From NCBI RefSeq assembly GCF_013140855.1, contig NZ_JABBPG010000002.1:558001-622000 (forward strand): a stretch of DNA of 64,000 nt, in the 5' to 3' direction. Numbering within the stretch: the first letter of the stretch is position 1; each line of letters begins with the position of its first letter. The stretch is from Pseudoalteromonas caenipelagi (lineage in GTDB: Bacteria; Pseudomonadota; Gammaproteobacteria; Enterobacterales; Alteromonadaceae). A program made the position numbers and the translations under genes. Below the pieces are notes generated by a model. That model saw nothing but the letters and a program-made list of their open reading frames with translations, was not told the origin of the DNA and ran no database searches. This document shows, piece after piece, positions 55,875-64,000 of the stretch.

Positions 55875-56078
55875 ATGAAAAAGTTTCTAGTTCTCGCTTT
55901 AGGGGCTGTGTTTGTTTTGTTTGCGCTCGTTTTTGCGATCGTACCCGGACCTTCGATTGTCTTTTTGTTAGCCGCGTTAGTTTGTTTTTCGATTTATTAT
56001 CCAAAGGCTCGAGATCTTTTAAAAATAGTACAAAAGATTTTTAAACGCGCTTGTTACCGCTTAGACGGTATAAAATAA
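55875..56078 (+). CDS. Small membrane protein, PGPGW-like
   Basis: 67 residues with two hydrophobic segments; VPGPSIVFLLAALVCFSIYYPKARDLL in the second resembles the PGPGW transmembrane family (PGPxxxxxxLAxLxxxSxxxPxA). I chose ATG 55875 because GGAG is seven bases upstream; an ATG four codons earlier is possible. Function unknown. Ends at a bidirectional terminator shared with ppsA. Confidence 0.7.
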   Translation: MKKFLVLALGAVFVLFALVFAIVPGPSIVFLLAALVCFSIYYPKARDLLKIVQKIFKRACYRLDGIK

Positions 56079-56106
56079 AAAGGCCGACTTTGTAGTCGGC
56101 CTTTTT
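56077..56106. terminator. Bidirectional terminator between small membrane gene and ppsA
   Basis: GGCCGAC and GTCGGCC pair around six bases, with A-run and T-run on either side. Confidence 0.88.
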
Positions 56107-56119
56107 CTAACAAATAAGC

Positions 56120-58495
56120 TTAGTTTTTTAGCTTATCAGCTAGATATAACCAAGTTTCAAGTACTGTATCAGGATTGAGTGATACAGAATCAATACCCTG
56201 ATCTACTAACCAAGCTGCAAAATCTTCGTGATCTGATGGACCTTGACCACAAATACCAACATATTTGCCTTTTGCTTTCGCAGTTTGAATCGCCATAGAT
56301 AGTAGCTTTTTAATCGCTGGGTTACGCTCATCGAACAAATGAGCAATCAAACCAGAATCACGGTCAAGACCAAGCGTAAGCTGAGTTAAGTCATTAGAGC
56401 CGATTGAAAATCCGTCGAAATATTCTAAGAATTCGTCAGCTAATAATGCATTTGATGGCAATTCGCACATCATGATAACTTTTAGACCGTTCTCACCACG
56501 CTTAAGGCCATGTTGTTCAAGCAAATCAATAACTTGAGCCGCTTCTTCTAAAGTACGAACGAATGGGATCATAACTTCTACGTTTGTTAAACCCATGCTG
56601 TTTCTTACACGTTTGATGGCTTCACACTCTAACGCAAAGCACTCACGAAAGTCTTCAGAAATGTATCGAGACGCACCGCGGAAACCAATCATTGGGTTTT
56701 CTTCTTCTGGCTCATATTGCTGGCCGCCAACTAGGTTTGCATATTCGTTAGACTTAAAGTCAGACATACGAACAATCACGCGCTCTGGAGCAAACGCACA
56801 ACCTAGAGTTGAAATACCTTCAACAAGCTTGGCAATGTAAAATTCCACAGGAGATTCATAGCCGGCAATAATGTCTTTGATTTCAGCTTGTAAATCAGCA
56901 GGCTGAGTATCGAAATTAATAAGCGCTTTAGGGTGAACACCAATCATACGGTTAATGATAAACTCTAAGCGAGCAAGACCAATACCTGCATGTGGCAATC
57001 TGGCAAAGTCAAATGCCCTGTCTGGGTTACCAACATTCATCATGATTTTCATTGGTAGATCAGGCATCTCGTCTACGCGTGAAGAAATGACTTCAAATTC
57101 AAGTTCACCTTCGTAGATATAGCCTGTATCACCTTCGGCGCACGATACAGTTACTTTTTGGTTATTAGTGATGAGATCTGTCGCATTACCACAACCTACT
57201 ACAGCTGGGATACCTAATTCACGGGCGATAATTGCCGCGTGACAAGTACGGCCACCACGGTTTGTAACGATAGCTGCCGCGCGTTTCATGATTGGTTCCC
57301 AATCTGGGTCAGTCATATCAGTAACCAGTACGTCACCTTGTTGCACTTTGTCCATTTCATCAATGGAATTAAGAACACGTACAACGCCAGAGCCAATCTT
57401 ATGACCGATAGCACGCCCTTCTGCGATGACGTTTGAATGCGCATTTAGTTGGAATCGCTCCATAACGTTCGCATCTTCATTTGAGCGAACGGTTTCAGGG
57501 CGAGCCTGAACAATATAGAGTTTGCCATCGTTACCATCTTTAGCCCACTCGATGTCCATTGGACGACCATAGTGTTTTTCGATGATTACAGCTTGTTTCG
57601 CTAATTCTTGAACTTCTTCGTCAGTAATTGAGAATTGTGCAGACTTAGCTGGGTCCATATCAACGATTTCAACTTGTTTGCCGTGAGACTCATCACTTGA
57701 ATAAATCATTTGGATAGCTTTTGAGCCGATATTGCGGCGTACAACTGCTGGTAGGCCTTTAGCTAGTGTAGGCTTATGTACATAGAACTCATCTGGATTA
57801 ACAGCACCTTGAACAACCATCTCACCAAGGCCATAACTTGATGTTACAAACACTACGTCTTCGAATCCAGACTCGGTATCGATACTAAACATAACACCTG
57901 AAGAGGCTTTATCAGAGCGAACCATGCGTTGAACACCCGCTGATAACGCAACACCTCGGTGGTCATAACCTTGGTGAACACGGTATGAAATTGCGCGGTC
58001 ATTAAACAGTGACGCAAATACGTGTTTGATTGCGACCATGACGGCGTCAATACCACGTACATTCAGGAAAGTTTCTTGTTGACCTGCAAATGATGCATCA
58101 GGCATATCTTCCGCAGTAGCAGATGAACGAACCGCAAAAGAAACGTCAGAACTAGTATCACCGTGAAGTGTGTTGTATGCGTCGCGAATTGCTTTGTCTA
58201 GGGTTGGCTGAAATGGAGTATCGATAATCCATTGTCTAATATCGGCGCCTACTTTGGCGAGGGTGTTGACGTCATCGACATCAAGGGTATCTAGTATGGT
58301 GTGGATCTTTTCGTTGAGACCTGATTGGTCTAGGAATTCATTGAAGGCTTCAGCTGTTGTTGCGAATCCTCCTGGAACTTGTACACCAGCGTTTGATAAA
58401 TTAGATATCATTTCACCAAGAGAGGCATTTTTACCACCAACTCGAGGCACGTCTTGCATACCTAACTCTTGATACCAGAGAACGTAGTCTTGCAC
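56120..58495 (-). CDS. ppsA: Phosphoenolpyruvate synthase
   Basis: Converts pyruvate and ATP to PEP, AMP and phosphate, the entry to gluconeogenesis. The ATP-grasp N-terminal domain opens [16 protein letters not shown], with [23 protein letters not shown]. The swivelling domain has the phospho-His in [23 protein letters not shown]. The C-terminal PEP-binding barrel includes [20 protein letters not shown] and [12 protein letters not shown]. 791 residues is the family length. It is divergent from ppsR, 143 bases away, whose product controls it. Confidence 0.96.
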   Translation of the reverse strand: MQDYVLWYQELGMQDVPRVGGKNASLGEMISNLSNAGVQVPGGFATTAEAFNEFLDQSGLNEKIHTILDTLDVDDVNTLAKVGADIRQWIIDTPFQPTLDKAIRDAYNTLHGDTSSDVSFAVRSSATAEDMPDASFAGQQETFLNVRGIDAVMVAIKHVFASLFNDRAISYRVHQGYDHRGVALSAGVQRMVRSDKASSGVMFSIDTESGFEDVVFVTSSYGLGEMVVQGAVNPDEFYVHKPTLAKGLPAVVRRNIGSKAIQMIYSSDESHGKQVEIVDMDPAKSAQFSITDEEVQELAKQAVIIEKHYGRPMDIEWAKDGNDGKLYIVQARPETVRSNEDANVMERFQLNAHSNVIAEGRAIGHKIGSGVVRVLNSIDEMDKVQQGDVLVTDMTDPDWEPIMKRAAAIVTNRGGRTCHAAIIARELGIPAVVGCGNATDLITNNQKVTVSCAEGDTGYIYEGELEFEVISSRVDEMPDLPMKIMMNVGNPDRAFDFARLPHAGIGLARLEFIINRMIGVHPKALINFDTQPADLQAEIKDIIAGYESPVEFYIAKLVEGISTLGCAFAPERVIVRMSDFKSNEYANLVGGQQYEPEEENPMIGFRGASRYISEDFRECFALECEAIKRVRNSMGLTNVEVMIPFVRTLEEAAQVIDLLEQHGLKRGENGLKVIMMCELPSNALLADEFLEYFDGFSIGSNDLTQLTLGLDRDSGLIAHLFDERNPAIKKLLSMAIQTAKAKGKYVGICGQGPSDHEDFAAWLVDQGIDSVSLNPDTVLETWLYLADKLKN

Positions 58496-58638
58496 GGAAC
58501 TGTCTCCAAAAACAAATTGTAATAAATGTGAGAGATTGTTTGACCTTTTATTGAGGTCAAGGGCATTCTACACTGGTAAGCACGCCTACGTAAACCGCGT
58601 TGGGCTAAATTCAGCTAATTTGAAATAATAAGGTTATC

Positions 58639-59448
58639 ATGAGAACCGCATTTTATATCTCGGACGGGACAGCAATTACGTCAGAAGTATTTGGTCATGC
58701 AACGCTATCTATGTTTCCTGTGGAGTTTAACCACCAGACAATTCCATTTGTAGAGACAATTCAAAAAGCAAAAGAAATCAAAGCACTCATAGACACAACA
58801 TCACAAAATAGTGGTGAAAAGCCATTGGTATTTTTCACGTTTGTTAACCCAGAACTCTCTGACATTATCTTATCCTCTCAGGGCGTTTGTTATGACTTTC
58901 TTGCGCTGGCAAGCAAAGTTGTTAAAAAAGAGCTCAATGTTGATCCTGTGCCTAAAATTCACCGAACTCACTCTATACATGAAGCGAGCTATGATTTTCG
59001 TATCGAGGCTGTGAATTACGCATTAGCAAATGATGATGGGGCCAATATAAAAGACTATGAACAAGCAGATATTATTTTGGTTGGTGTAAGCCGCTGTGGT
59101 AAAACACCAACGAGTTTATATCTAGCGCTGCAATATGGTATCAAAGCTGCAAACTATCCTATGACAGAGGATGATTTGGAAAAAGGCAATTATCCTCGTT
59201 GCTTACTTCCATATAAACATAAGCTATTTGGTCTGACGATTAATCCAGAAAGGTTAGCTGCGATCCGAGAGGGACGCATGGCAAATTCTAAATACGCTTC
59301 GCTGAGACAATGTCGAATAGAAGTGAGGGAAGTAGAGATGTTATTTAAACGCCATAAAACGCCTTATTTGAATTCTACATCTCATTCCGTTGAAGAAATA
59401 TCTGCCAAGATTATTTCTGAGACTGGGCTAACAAGAAGAAAGTATTAA
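58639..59448 (+). CDS. ppsR: PEP synthase regulatory protein (kinase/pyrophosphorylase)
   Basis: DUF299 protein, 269 residues, that inactivates PpsA by phosphorylating a threonine (ADP-dependent) and reactivates it by phosphate-dependent removal. The P-loop-like motif IILVGVSRCGKTPTSLYLA is complete, with the N-terminal SDGTAITSEVFGHATLS and the C-terminal RLAAIREGRM. AAGG lies five bases before ATG. Its divergent pairing with ppsA allows joint control of the enzyme and its regulator. Confidence 0.95.
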   Translation: MRTAFYISDGTAITSEVFGHATLSMFPVEFNHQTIPFVETIQKAKEIKALIDTTSQNSGEKPLVFFTFVNPELSDIILSSQGVCYDFLALASKVVKKELNVDPVPKIHRTHSIHEASYDFRIEAVNYALANDDGANIKDYEQADIILVGVSRCGKTPTSLYLALQYGIKAANYPMTEDDLEKGNYPRCLLPYKHKLFGLTINPERLAAIREGRMANSKYASLRQCRIEVREVEMLFKRHKTPYLNSTSHSVEEISAKIISETGLTRRKY

Positions 59449-59470
59449 AAAGGCCGCTGTAGCGGCCTTT
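59447..59470. terminator. Bidirectional terminator between ppsR and DAHP synthase
   Basis: AAAGGCCGCT and AGCGGCCTTT pair around two bases, between two convergent genes. Confidence 0.8.
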
Positions 59471-59478
59471 CATAAAAG

Positions 59479-60834
59479 CTAAGCTTTAGTTCGAGCGTCT
59501 TTAAGTAAGTCTGCTACTAAAAAGCCAAGCTCTAATACCTGATCGGCGTTTAAGCGCGGGTCACACTGAGTACGATACCTTTGTGCTAGGTCCTCATCTG
59601 AAAGACCATAAGCACCGCCAGTGCATTCTGTAACGTGCTGACCAGTCATTTCAAGGTGCACGCCGCCGGGGTAGGACCCCTCAGCTTTATGAACAGCAAA
59701 GAACTGGCTGATTTCGCGTAAAATATTATTAAAGCTACGTGTCTTATAACCAGTGCTCGCTTTTTCTGTGTTACCGTGCATTGGATCTGATGACCAAATA
59801 ACCTTTTTGCCCTCTTCTTGCACTTTACGCACTAGCGCAGGCAGTTTCTCTGGTAGCACATCCGCGCCCATACGCGTAATAAGTGTTAGCCTACCTGGTA
59901 TATTGTCTGGGTTTAAAGCATCAATGAGTTCAATCAACTCATCTGGTTTCATACCTGGACCGACTTTAACACCTATCGGATTTTTAATTCCTCTAAAAAA
60001 CTCAATATGAGCATGGTCTAGCTGTCTAGTACGCTCACCAATCCAAACAAAGTGCGCAGAGCAATCATACCAATCACCACTTAGGTGATCCCTGCGAGTA
60101 AGTGCTTCTTCATAACCTAAAAGAAGTGCTTCGTGTGAAGTGTATAAGTCAGTTTCTTTTAGACTTGGCGCTACTGCTGAGTTAATACCACAAACTTCCA
60201 TAAATTCGAGCGCATCTTGAATCCTGTCAGCTAGTTGTTGATACTTCTCTTTTAAAGGGTTTGCAGCAACAAAGCTCATGTTCCAACGGTTAACTTGATG
60301 TAAGTCTGCAAGTCCGCCTTGTGCAAATGCCCTTAGTAGGTTAAGTGTCGCGGCGCTGTGATGGTACGCAGTCATAAGGCGATTTGGATCGGGGATACGA
60401 GCGTCTTCAGTGAACTCGAAGTTATTAATTATATCGCCTCGATATGACGGTAACGAAACTCCATCTATTGTTTCAAAGTCAGATGAGCGTGGCTTTGCAT
60501 ATTGCCCTGCCATTCTAGCAATTTTAACCACTGGGCATTTCCCGCCATAAGTTAAAACTACAGCCATCTGTAGTAATGTTTTGAAAGTATCCCTTATGTT
60601 TGCTGCATTAAAATCTGCAAACGATTCTGCACAATCACCGCCTTGCAGCAAGAAAGCTTTACCTTCGCATACATCGGCTAGTTGTTTGTATAAACTTCTC
60701 GTTTCTTCAGCAAAAACAAGAGGTGGTGCACTGTTTAATTGTTTCTCTACCAATTTCAGGTCTTCCTGAGATGGGTATTCTGGTTGCTGTACAATCGGAT
60801 GCTCTCTCCAACTGTCAGGGTTCCATGGCTTCAT
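59479..60834 (-). CDS. 3-deoxy-7-phosphoheptulonate (DAHP) synthase, class II
   Basis: First enzyme of aromatic amino-acid synthesis, joining PEP and erythrose-4-phosphate. The plant-type class II sequence is recognisable throughout. It opens [32 protein letters not shown] carries the metal-site Cys, and [36 protein letters not shown] and [14 protein letters not shown] follow. 451 residues is normal. AGGAAAAC lies before the ATG. It uses PEP, the product of neighbouring PpsA, though clustering may be coincidental. Confidence 0.93.
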   Translation of the reverse strand: MKPWNPDSWREHPIVQQPEYPSQEDLKLVEKQLNSAPPLVFAEETRSLYKQLADVCEGKAFLLQGGDCAESFADFNAANIRDTFKTLLQMAVVLTYGGKCPVVKIARMAGQYAKPRSSDFETIDGVSLPSYRGDIINNFEFTEDARIPDPNRLMTAYHHSAATLNLLRAFAQGGLADLHQVNRWNMSFVAANPLKEKYQQLADRIQDALEFMEVCGINSAVAPSLKETDLYTSHEALLLGYEEALTRRDHLSGDWYDCSAHFVWIGERTRQLDHAHIEFFRGIKNPIGVKVGPGMKPDELIELIDALNPDNIPGRLTLITRMGADVLPEKLPALVRKVQEEGKKVIWSSDPMHGNTEKASTGYKTRSFNNILREISQFFAVHKAEGSYPGGVHLEMTGQHVTECTGGAYGLSDEDLAQRYRTQCDPRLNADQVLELGFLVADLLKDARTKA

Positions 60835-60953
60835 TTGTTTTCCTCATTCCAAGTAGTATTACTTCAAAGTGAAAGTAACGTATAGAGCTCTTTGCATCAA
60901 GGAAAATTTCAACTTACAAGTGTTTAAGGCTTTATTCATAGGAATAAGAAAAG

Positions 60954-60966
60954 GAACACATCATAC
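60954..60966 (-). promoter_or_regulatory. Ter-like site 1 (Tus binding)
   Basis: Read on the minus strand: AGTATGATGTGTTCC, a perfect copy of the 13-base motif GTATGATGTGTTC. E. coli Ter reads AGNATGTTGTAAYKAA. By analogy it would block forks moving right to left. Confidence 0.7.
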
Positions 60967-61859
60967 TATTTAATCTTAATAACAAGCCACACACCGAGCT
61001 GACTTTAAAATAAAAGCCAACAAAACGAACGCACGTTCTTGGTATCAGCTACTATTACTAATTAATAAAAACGTATATAAATCAATCTCTATTTAATACT
61101 TTTTATAAATAGTAGTCATTTCTATGCGCCTTTAACTGTTTGGCACACAGCTTTGTTAAAGACGCAAGAAGGTTACTTCAGTGTGACTGTGTTATTTTGC
61201 CTAATCTATGTATGTTAATTCTCCTTGTTTTTGGTAGTTAGGTTATACGCTAAGGCACTATCTGGCGTGTCATTGCTGACAGAAAGCGCTTTGCAATCTC
61301 CTCTCCTTTTACAGCCCATCACATCAATTGCAATAAAACAGCCGTTCGAGAGCTTACTAAAGCTTTTCTTCCTATAGATTTGAAACTAGGTAATATCAAT
61401 GTGGCTTACTACCTGGGTGTCGTGGCGCGGACTATAATTTTTTTATCAGGCAAGTTTGTAAAGGGAAAATCTTCAATTTTCTCCCAACAATGACAACCTC
61501 TGATTACGTCGCTGATTGTCAAGAATAGATGATTCTCACTTTACATTGTTTGTGTAGATTATTAGTGGAAGAGAAATGTATAGGCTGAAATAGAGGGACT
61601 ACTTATCTTAAAAGTTCATGCTGTTTCCGTGACCTAAAACATAGTATCAGTAACTTTATTCTGGCTTTGGCTGTAATAATTTGACGTTTAGAAATCATGT
61701 CACTTAGCAAAACTTAAAAAAAACTGGTGATAGTAGTTTGAGCGGTAAACGGGTTCAGAGGTAATTAAGGAATTTGTGTATAAATTATATCGAGAAGTAA
61801 CACAACATCATTGCGAAGATAGCTAATAGTATTCTCCCTCTTTTGTGTCAAAACAACAT

Positions 61860-61887
61860 ATTTAACATAATACATTCGATAGTTCCG
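61860..61887 (-). promoter_or_regulatory. dif-like sequence (perfect XerD arm)
   Basis: Read on the minus strand the sequence is CGGAACTATCG-AATGTA-TTATGTTAAAT. The last 11 bases are identical to the XerD half of E. coli dif; the XerC half is poorly conserved. Its position between Ter-like sites is where dif is expected. Recombination here is not established. Confidence 0.35.
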
Positions 61888-61947
61888 TTACCGCTTTTTG
61901 TAGATTTTAATTGGGTTGAAGATAAGAACGTGTTATTTTCAATAAAA

Positions 61948-61960
61948 GAACACATCATAC
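61948..61960 (-). promoter_or_regulatory. Ter-like site 2 (Tus binding)
   Basis: On the minus strand CGTATGATGTGTTCTT, a perfect core copy in the same orientation as sites 1 and 3. Confidence 0.7.
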
Positions 61961-62489
61961 GTAATGTTAAATATATATATAACCTTAGCATCTTTCAAAA
62001 TGTAAGACTAAATTATCAGCAACATCAATTTCTTTATTTGCTAAGATCATAATATTGTCTATTAGATGATGTTATTAATCTCAAATCACACGAATTTTAT
62101 ACTCGTGCAGTATTTCGTCTGTTTCAAAGCTAATGATATATGAGCTGGTTTTCATCCCTTTCACTTATACACTAGCCGTATAGCTATAAGGGATTTAGTG
62201 TTCGTTCGAAATCCTATTTTTGATATTTTTGTCTTTAGGCACATTATCATATGCACTACTTTCTAATACTGGTAGTTATATATGTTCATAAATAATTTAC
62301 TCGTTATTAGTCTCTTTTTTGTGAAAACTGGTCAAACTAGTGAGTACTAACTTAGTGTTTTATTGTGCTCCTCTGCTCTATTTCAAATGATTTAAAATTA
62401 TACAAAGTAAGTTACCCAGTGGACCAAAATGATTATGGAAGGTAATAAAAGATCCAAAAAAAGAATATATTTGCTATCATTACGATAGA

Positions 62490-62502
62490 GAACACATCAT
62501 AC
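62490..62502 (-). promoter_or_regulatory. Ter-like site 3, upstream of tus
   Basis: On the minus strand TGTATGATGTGTTCTC. It lies about 60 bases before the tus start, like E. coli TerB, which overlaps the tus promoter and mediates autorepression. It is also half of a perfect inverted repeat, AACACATC-N5-GATGTGTT (62491-62511). Confidence 0.7.
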
Positions 62503-62544
62503 AGATGTGTTGAAATAAACAAACTCAGCAACCTCAAAAAAAAT

Positions 62545-62557
62545 GGATGATGTGTTC
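62545..62557 (+). promoter_or_regulatory. Ter-like site 4, opposite orientation, at the tus start
   Basis: TGGATGATGTGTTCTTC differs from the others only at the base that is also variable (N) in E. coli Ter. It points the other way, so it would stop forks that sites 1-3 let pass, completing a trap. It ends three bases before ATG 62561. Confidence 0.68.
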
Positions 62558-62560
62558 TTC

Positions 62561-63430
62561 ATGAAAACCAAATTTTCTATTCGCTCGCAGTTCGACTTAC
62601 TTTTTGAGCAACTGTCTCTGTTTTGTGATGAAATTCGTAACGCCGATATTATTAATACAATCTATTTTCAGTTACCTGAAATTACTAAAGAACATGAAGA
62701 TAAAGCACCATCTTCAATTCATGTTAACAAAATAGCCGGGGATGATGCGATAAAAAGAATAGTAAGTGCTTACTTGGATTTATTCGTCGACAAAAAAGTC
62801 AGTAGCAAAGTAATGCAACGACATCCAGGTCTTTTGAGTATTAATGACCCTAAAGGCCATCTCATGAAACGACTCAACTACGTTAATGAGGCAAAACAAA
62901 AATTTAAAGACTTAATATTAGAAATTCCAAATAATGATGCACGTTTTGAGGCTGTTCACAATGCAATCCCATCACTTATAACGCTTGCCAGTTATCGAAA
63001 AATTCACAGTGAAAATGCTATACCATATTCAGTGCGATTTACCTGGATGACAAAGCATGCCACCCGAACGCTTTCAAAGGAAGCTGCATTAGATATGCTT
63101 TCTCGCTCATCAAATTATTCAAATCCACGAATGATAGACCAGCAATCTTGGCAAACTCTTGTTGAACAAGAAAAGCTGCGTGTTAGTAGTTTGACTGAAA
63201 AGAGTAAACTACGTATCCGGCGCCCAACACGCGTTTCTCCTGAAGTAAATGTACGATTCACTGCACAAAAACGTTACCATGTCAGTGCAGCATTACCTTT
63301 TATTCTTTTTAATCCACATCCAGAAACAAAATTGGGTGATCTACCCCATTACGAGAAAATAGAAAATCATCCAAGAAAACGGGCTTACAATTTTTTAGTA
63401 GATAGAATTTATTTAGAAAAGGTCGATTAA
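62561..63430 (+). CDS. tus: DNA replication terminus-binding protein Tus
   Basis: 289 residues (295 from the alternative ATG at 62543). It aligns with E. coli Tus along its length from memory: FQLPEITKEHEDKAPSSIHV, PGLLSINDPKGHLMKRLNYVNE, NDARFEAVHNAIPSLITL, YSVRFTWMTKHATRTLSKEAAL and KSKLRIRRPTRVSPEV. The Phe and His that form the cytosine-6 lock (F140 and H144 in E. coli) are conserved as F129 and H133; Lys89 and Arg139 equivalents are present too. Tus bound to Ter blocks DnaB helicase from one side. ATG 62561 gives the E. coli-like N-terminus. Neither start has a clear ribosome-binding site, and expression may be low and autorepressed through sites 3 and 4. Confidence 0.92.
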   Translation: MKTKFSIRSQFDLLFEQLSLFCDEIRNADIINTIYFQLPEITKEHEDKAPSSIHVNKIAGDDAIKRIVSAYLDLFVDKKVSSKVMQRHPGLLSINDPKGHLMKRLNYVNEAKQKFKDLILEIPNNDARFEAVHNAIPSLITLASYRKIHSENAIPYSVRFTWMTKHATRTLSKEAALDMLSRSSNYSNPRMIDQQSWQTLVEQEKLRVSSLTEKSKLRIRRPTRVSPEVNVRFTAQKRYHVSAALPFILFNPHPETKLGDLPHYEKIENHPRKRAYNFLVDRIYLEKVD

Positions 63431-63453
63431 AAAAAGCGCCAATTGGCGCTTTC
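63429..63453. terminator. Terminator between convergent tus and putative initiator gene
   Basis: AAAGCGCC and GGCGCTTT pair around aatt-centred symmetry (AAAGCGCCAATTGGCGCTTT), with A-run and T-rich flanks, directly after the tus stop. Confidence 0.8.
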
Positions 63454-63454
63454 T

Positions 63455-64000
63455 TTATTTTTTAACAATTTCTTCTAACGTATCTTCGTCTATCACTTCT
63501 GCATTTTCAACGATACGTTTTCCACCTTGAATTTCGATGCGCTTGTGATGTTTATTCAATGCTAAGATTTCCTCACAGAATTGCGCGGATGGATGCATCT
63601 CATATACATAGTCTATAATTTGCCCCGTTTTATCATCTTTAACATTTGTGATGCTATATTCAGATATCGCGCCTTTTTCGATTAGATCTTTCATCGTTGT
63701 CGTCATATCTCGACGCAATGCTTTAAGTTTATTCTCAGAAATATCATCAGTTGAGTAAATAGTGCCATATTTTTCCATAATGGATAGCAATCTAAAATGA
63801 TACGTTTTTCCGGGTGCAGCATAGCGCCACAAATGATACAAACGAAGCATCATCCAACGTGATAAGCCTCTTTTTAATTCCTGAGCACTATTAAAGTAGT
63901 ATCCTTTATACTCGAGATTATCAATCATGTTATGAACAAAAGCATTTAAACAGGCTACGCATTTAATATTGCCGCCCTGCCCTTTTTTGCCACTAAAATG
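63455..64000 (-). CDS. Putative plasmid/chromid replication initiator, C-terminal part (5' end outside window)
   Basis: The frame is open from the stop at 63455 to the right edge (182 codons); the ATG at 63928 is internal. Coding upstream of it looks real (GGNIKCVACLNAFVHN). LKRGLSRWMMLRLYHLWRYAAPGKTYHFRLLSIMEKYG followed by LKALRRDMTTTMKDLIEKGAI resembles the winged-helix DNA-binding repeats of plasmid Rep/TrfA-like initiators, in which a helical RWLHxxY-type segment precedes a recognition helix. Its neighbourhood (tus, Ter-like sites, long non-coding gap) supports a replication role. I am not sure of the family; a winged-helix regulator is the alternative. Confidence 0.5.
   Translation of the reverse strand, partial: HFSGKKGQGGNIKCVACLNAFVHNMIDNLEYKGYYFNSAQELKRGLSRWMMLRLYHLWRYAAPGKTYHFRLLSIMEKYGTIYSTDDISENKLKALRRDMTTTMKDLIEKGAISEYSITNVKDDKTGQIIDYVYEMHPSAQFCEEILALNKHHKRIEIQGGKRIVENAEVIDEDTLEEIVKK

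Larger units (their letters stand above)
60835..62542. other. Long non-coding region with Ter-like sites; probable replication terminus
   Basis: 1.7 kb without a supported gene, the longest such gap in the window. It contains three direct copies of the Ter-like motif (a fourth overlaps the tus start), a dif-like half-site at 61860-61887 and a similar plus-strand XerD-like arm TAATGTTAAAT at 61962-61972. No iteron array or DnaA box cluster could be identified by eye. A 70-codon frame at 61843-62052 begins with GTG and overlaps these sites, so it is probably not a gene. Confidence 0.6.

Noticed and set aside
61027..61038. Palindrome GAACGCACGTTC, reminiscent of a Gram-positive LexA box
   Set aside because: Gammaproteobacterial LexA uses CTGT-N8-ACAG, and no damage-response gene is adjacent; likely chance.
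61843..62052. 70-codon open frame in the terminus region
   Set aside because: It starts with GTG, has no ribosome-binding site or family features, and overlaps the dif-like and Ter-like sites.
62065..62077. Further Ter-like sequence GATGATGTTATTA
   Set aside because: It matches only the central ATGATGT and lacks the conserved GTTC end, so I did not count it.

Overview
The window looks like a marine gammaproteobacterium of the Alteromonadales, most like Pseudoalteromonas. The grounds are overall protein similarity (AstC/AstA with a DUF1338 partner, AbgT, PpsA/PpsR, a class II DAHP synthase, YdiJ, RNase Z, ZapE), a base composition near 40% GC by eye, and a Tus-type replication terminator protein at the right end. 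This is judgement from memory of the families; no database search was run.

Layout. 1-3.1 kb: a truncated rRNA pseudouridine synthase gene (RluF type), a DUF418 membrane protein and an EAL-HDOD signalling protein. 3.2-15.2 kb: one tightly packed minus-strand operon for glycogen and maltodextrin metabolism, in transcription order CBM48 protein, malQ, glgB, glgX, glgP, glgC, glgA, closed by a terminator. 15.9-18.5 kb: small accessory genes (VOC protein, AraC and Lrp regulators, a small membrane protein). 18.6-24.8 kb: arginine succinyltransferase pathway genes astC and astA plus a DUF1338 gene, with astD absent, then a large TonB-dependent receptor.

25,282-39,681: a complete 14.4-kb Tn3-family transposon with 39-bp terminal inverted repeats (one mismatch) and a 5-bp target duplication (TAAAC). 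Its transposase and resolvase genes are both broken. It carries a nested insertion (an ISAs1-type element inside an IS30-type element) and a three-gene cargo of 172, 1370 and 952 residues that I cannot assign to a known system. The largest two proteins are toxin-like in architecture, and this cargo is the best candidate in the window for an undescribed system.

39.8-60.8 kb: mostly core genes (DUF2252, rnz, a divergent photolyase, AbgT transporter, GST, a nitroreductase/YdcZ/Crp-Fnr set, zapE, a NYN-domain protein, an orphan tyrosine recombinase, ydiJ, ppsA/ppsR and DAHP synthase).

60.8-64.0 kb: a 1.7-kb non-coding region, a tus homologue, and the 3' part of a convergent gene that may encode a plasmid/chromid-type replication initiator. 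The non-coding region and the start of tus contain four copies of a 13-bp motif, GNATGATGTGTTC. It has the same layout as the E. coli Ter site, including the position that is variable in E. coli Ter. Three copies face one way and one faces the other, which would make a fork trap. A dif-like XerD half-site lies between two of the copies. This end of the window is therefore probably the terminus, and perhaps also the origin, of the replicon. That would fit the known arrangement in Pseudoalteromonas chromids, where origin and terminus can be adjacent.
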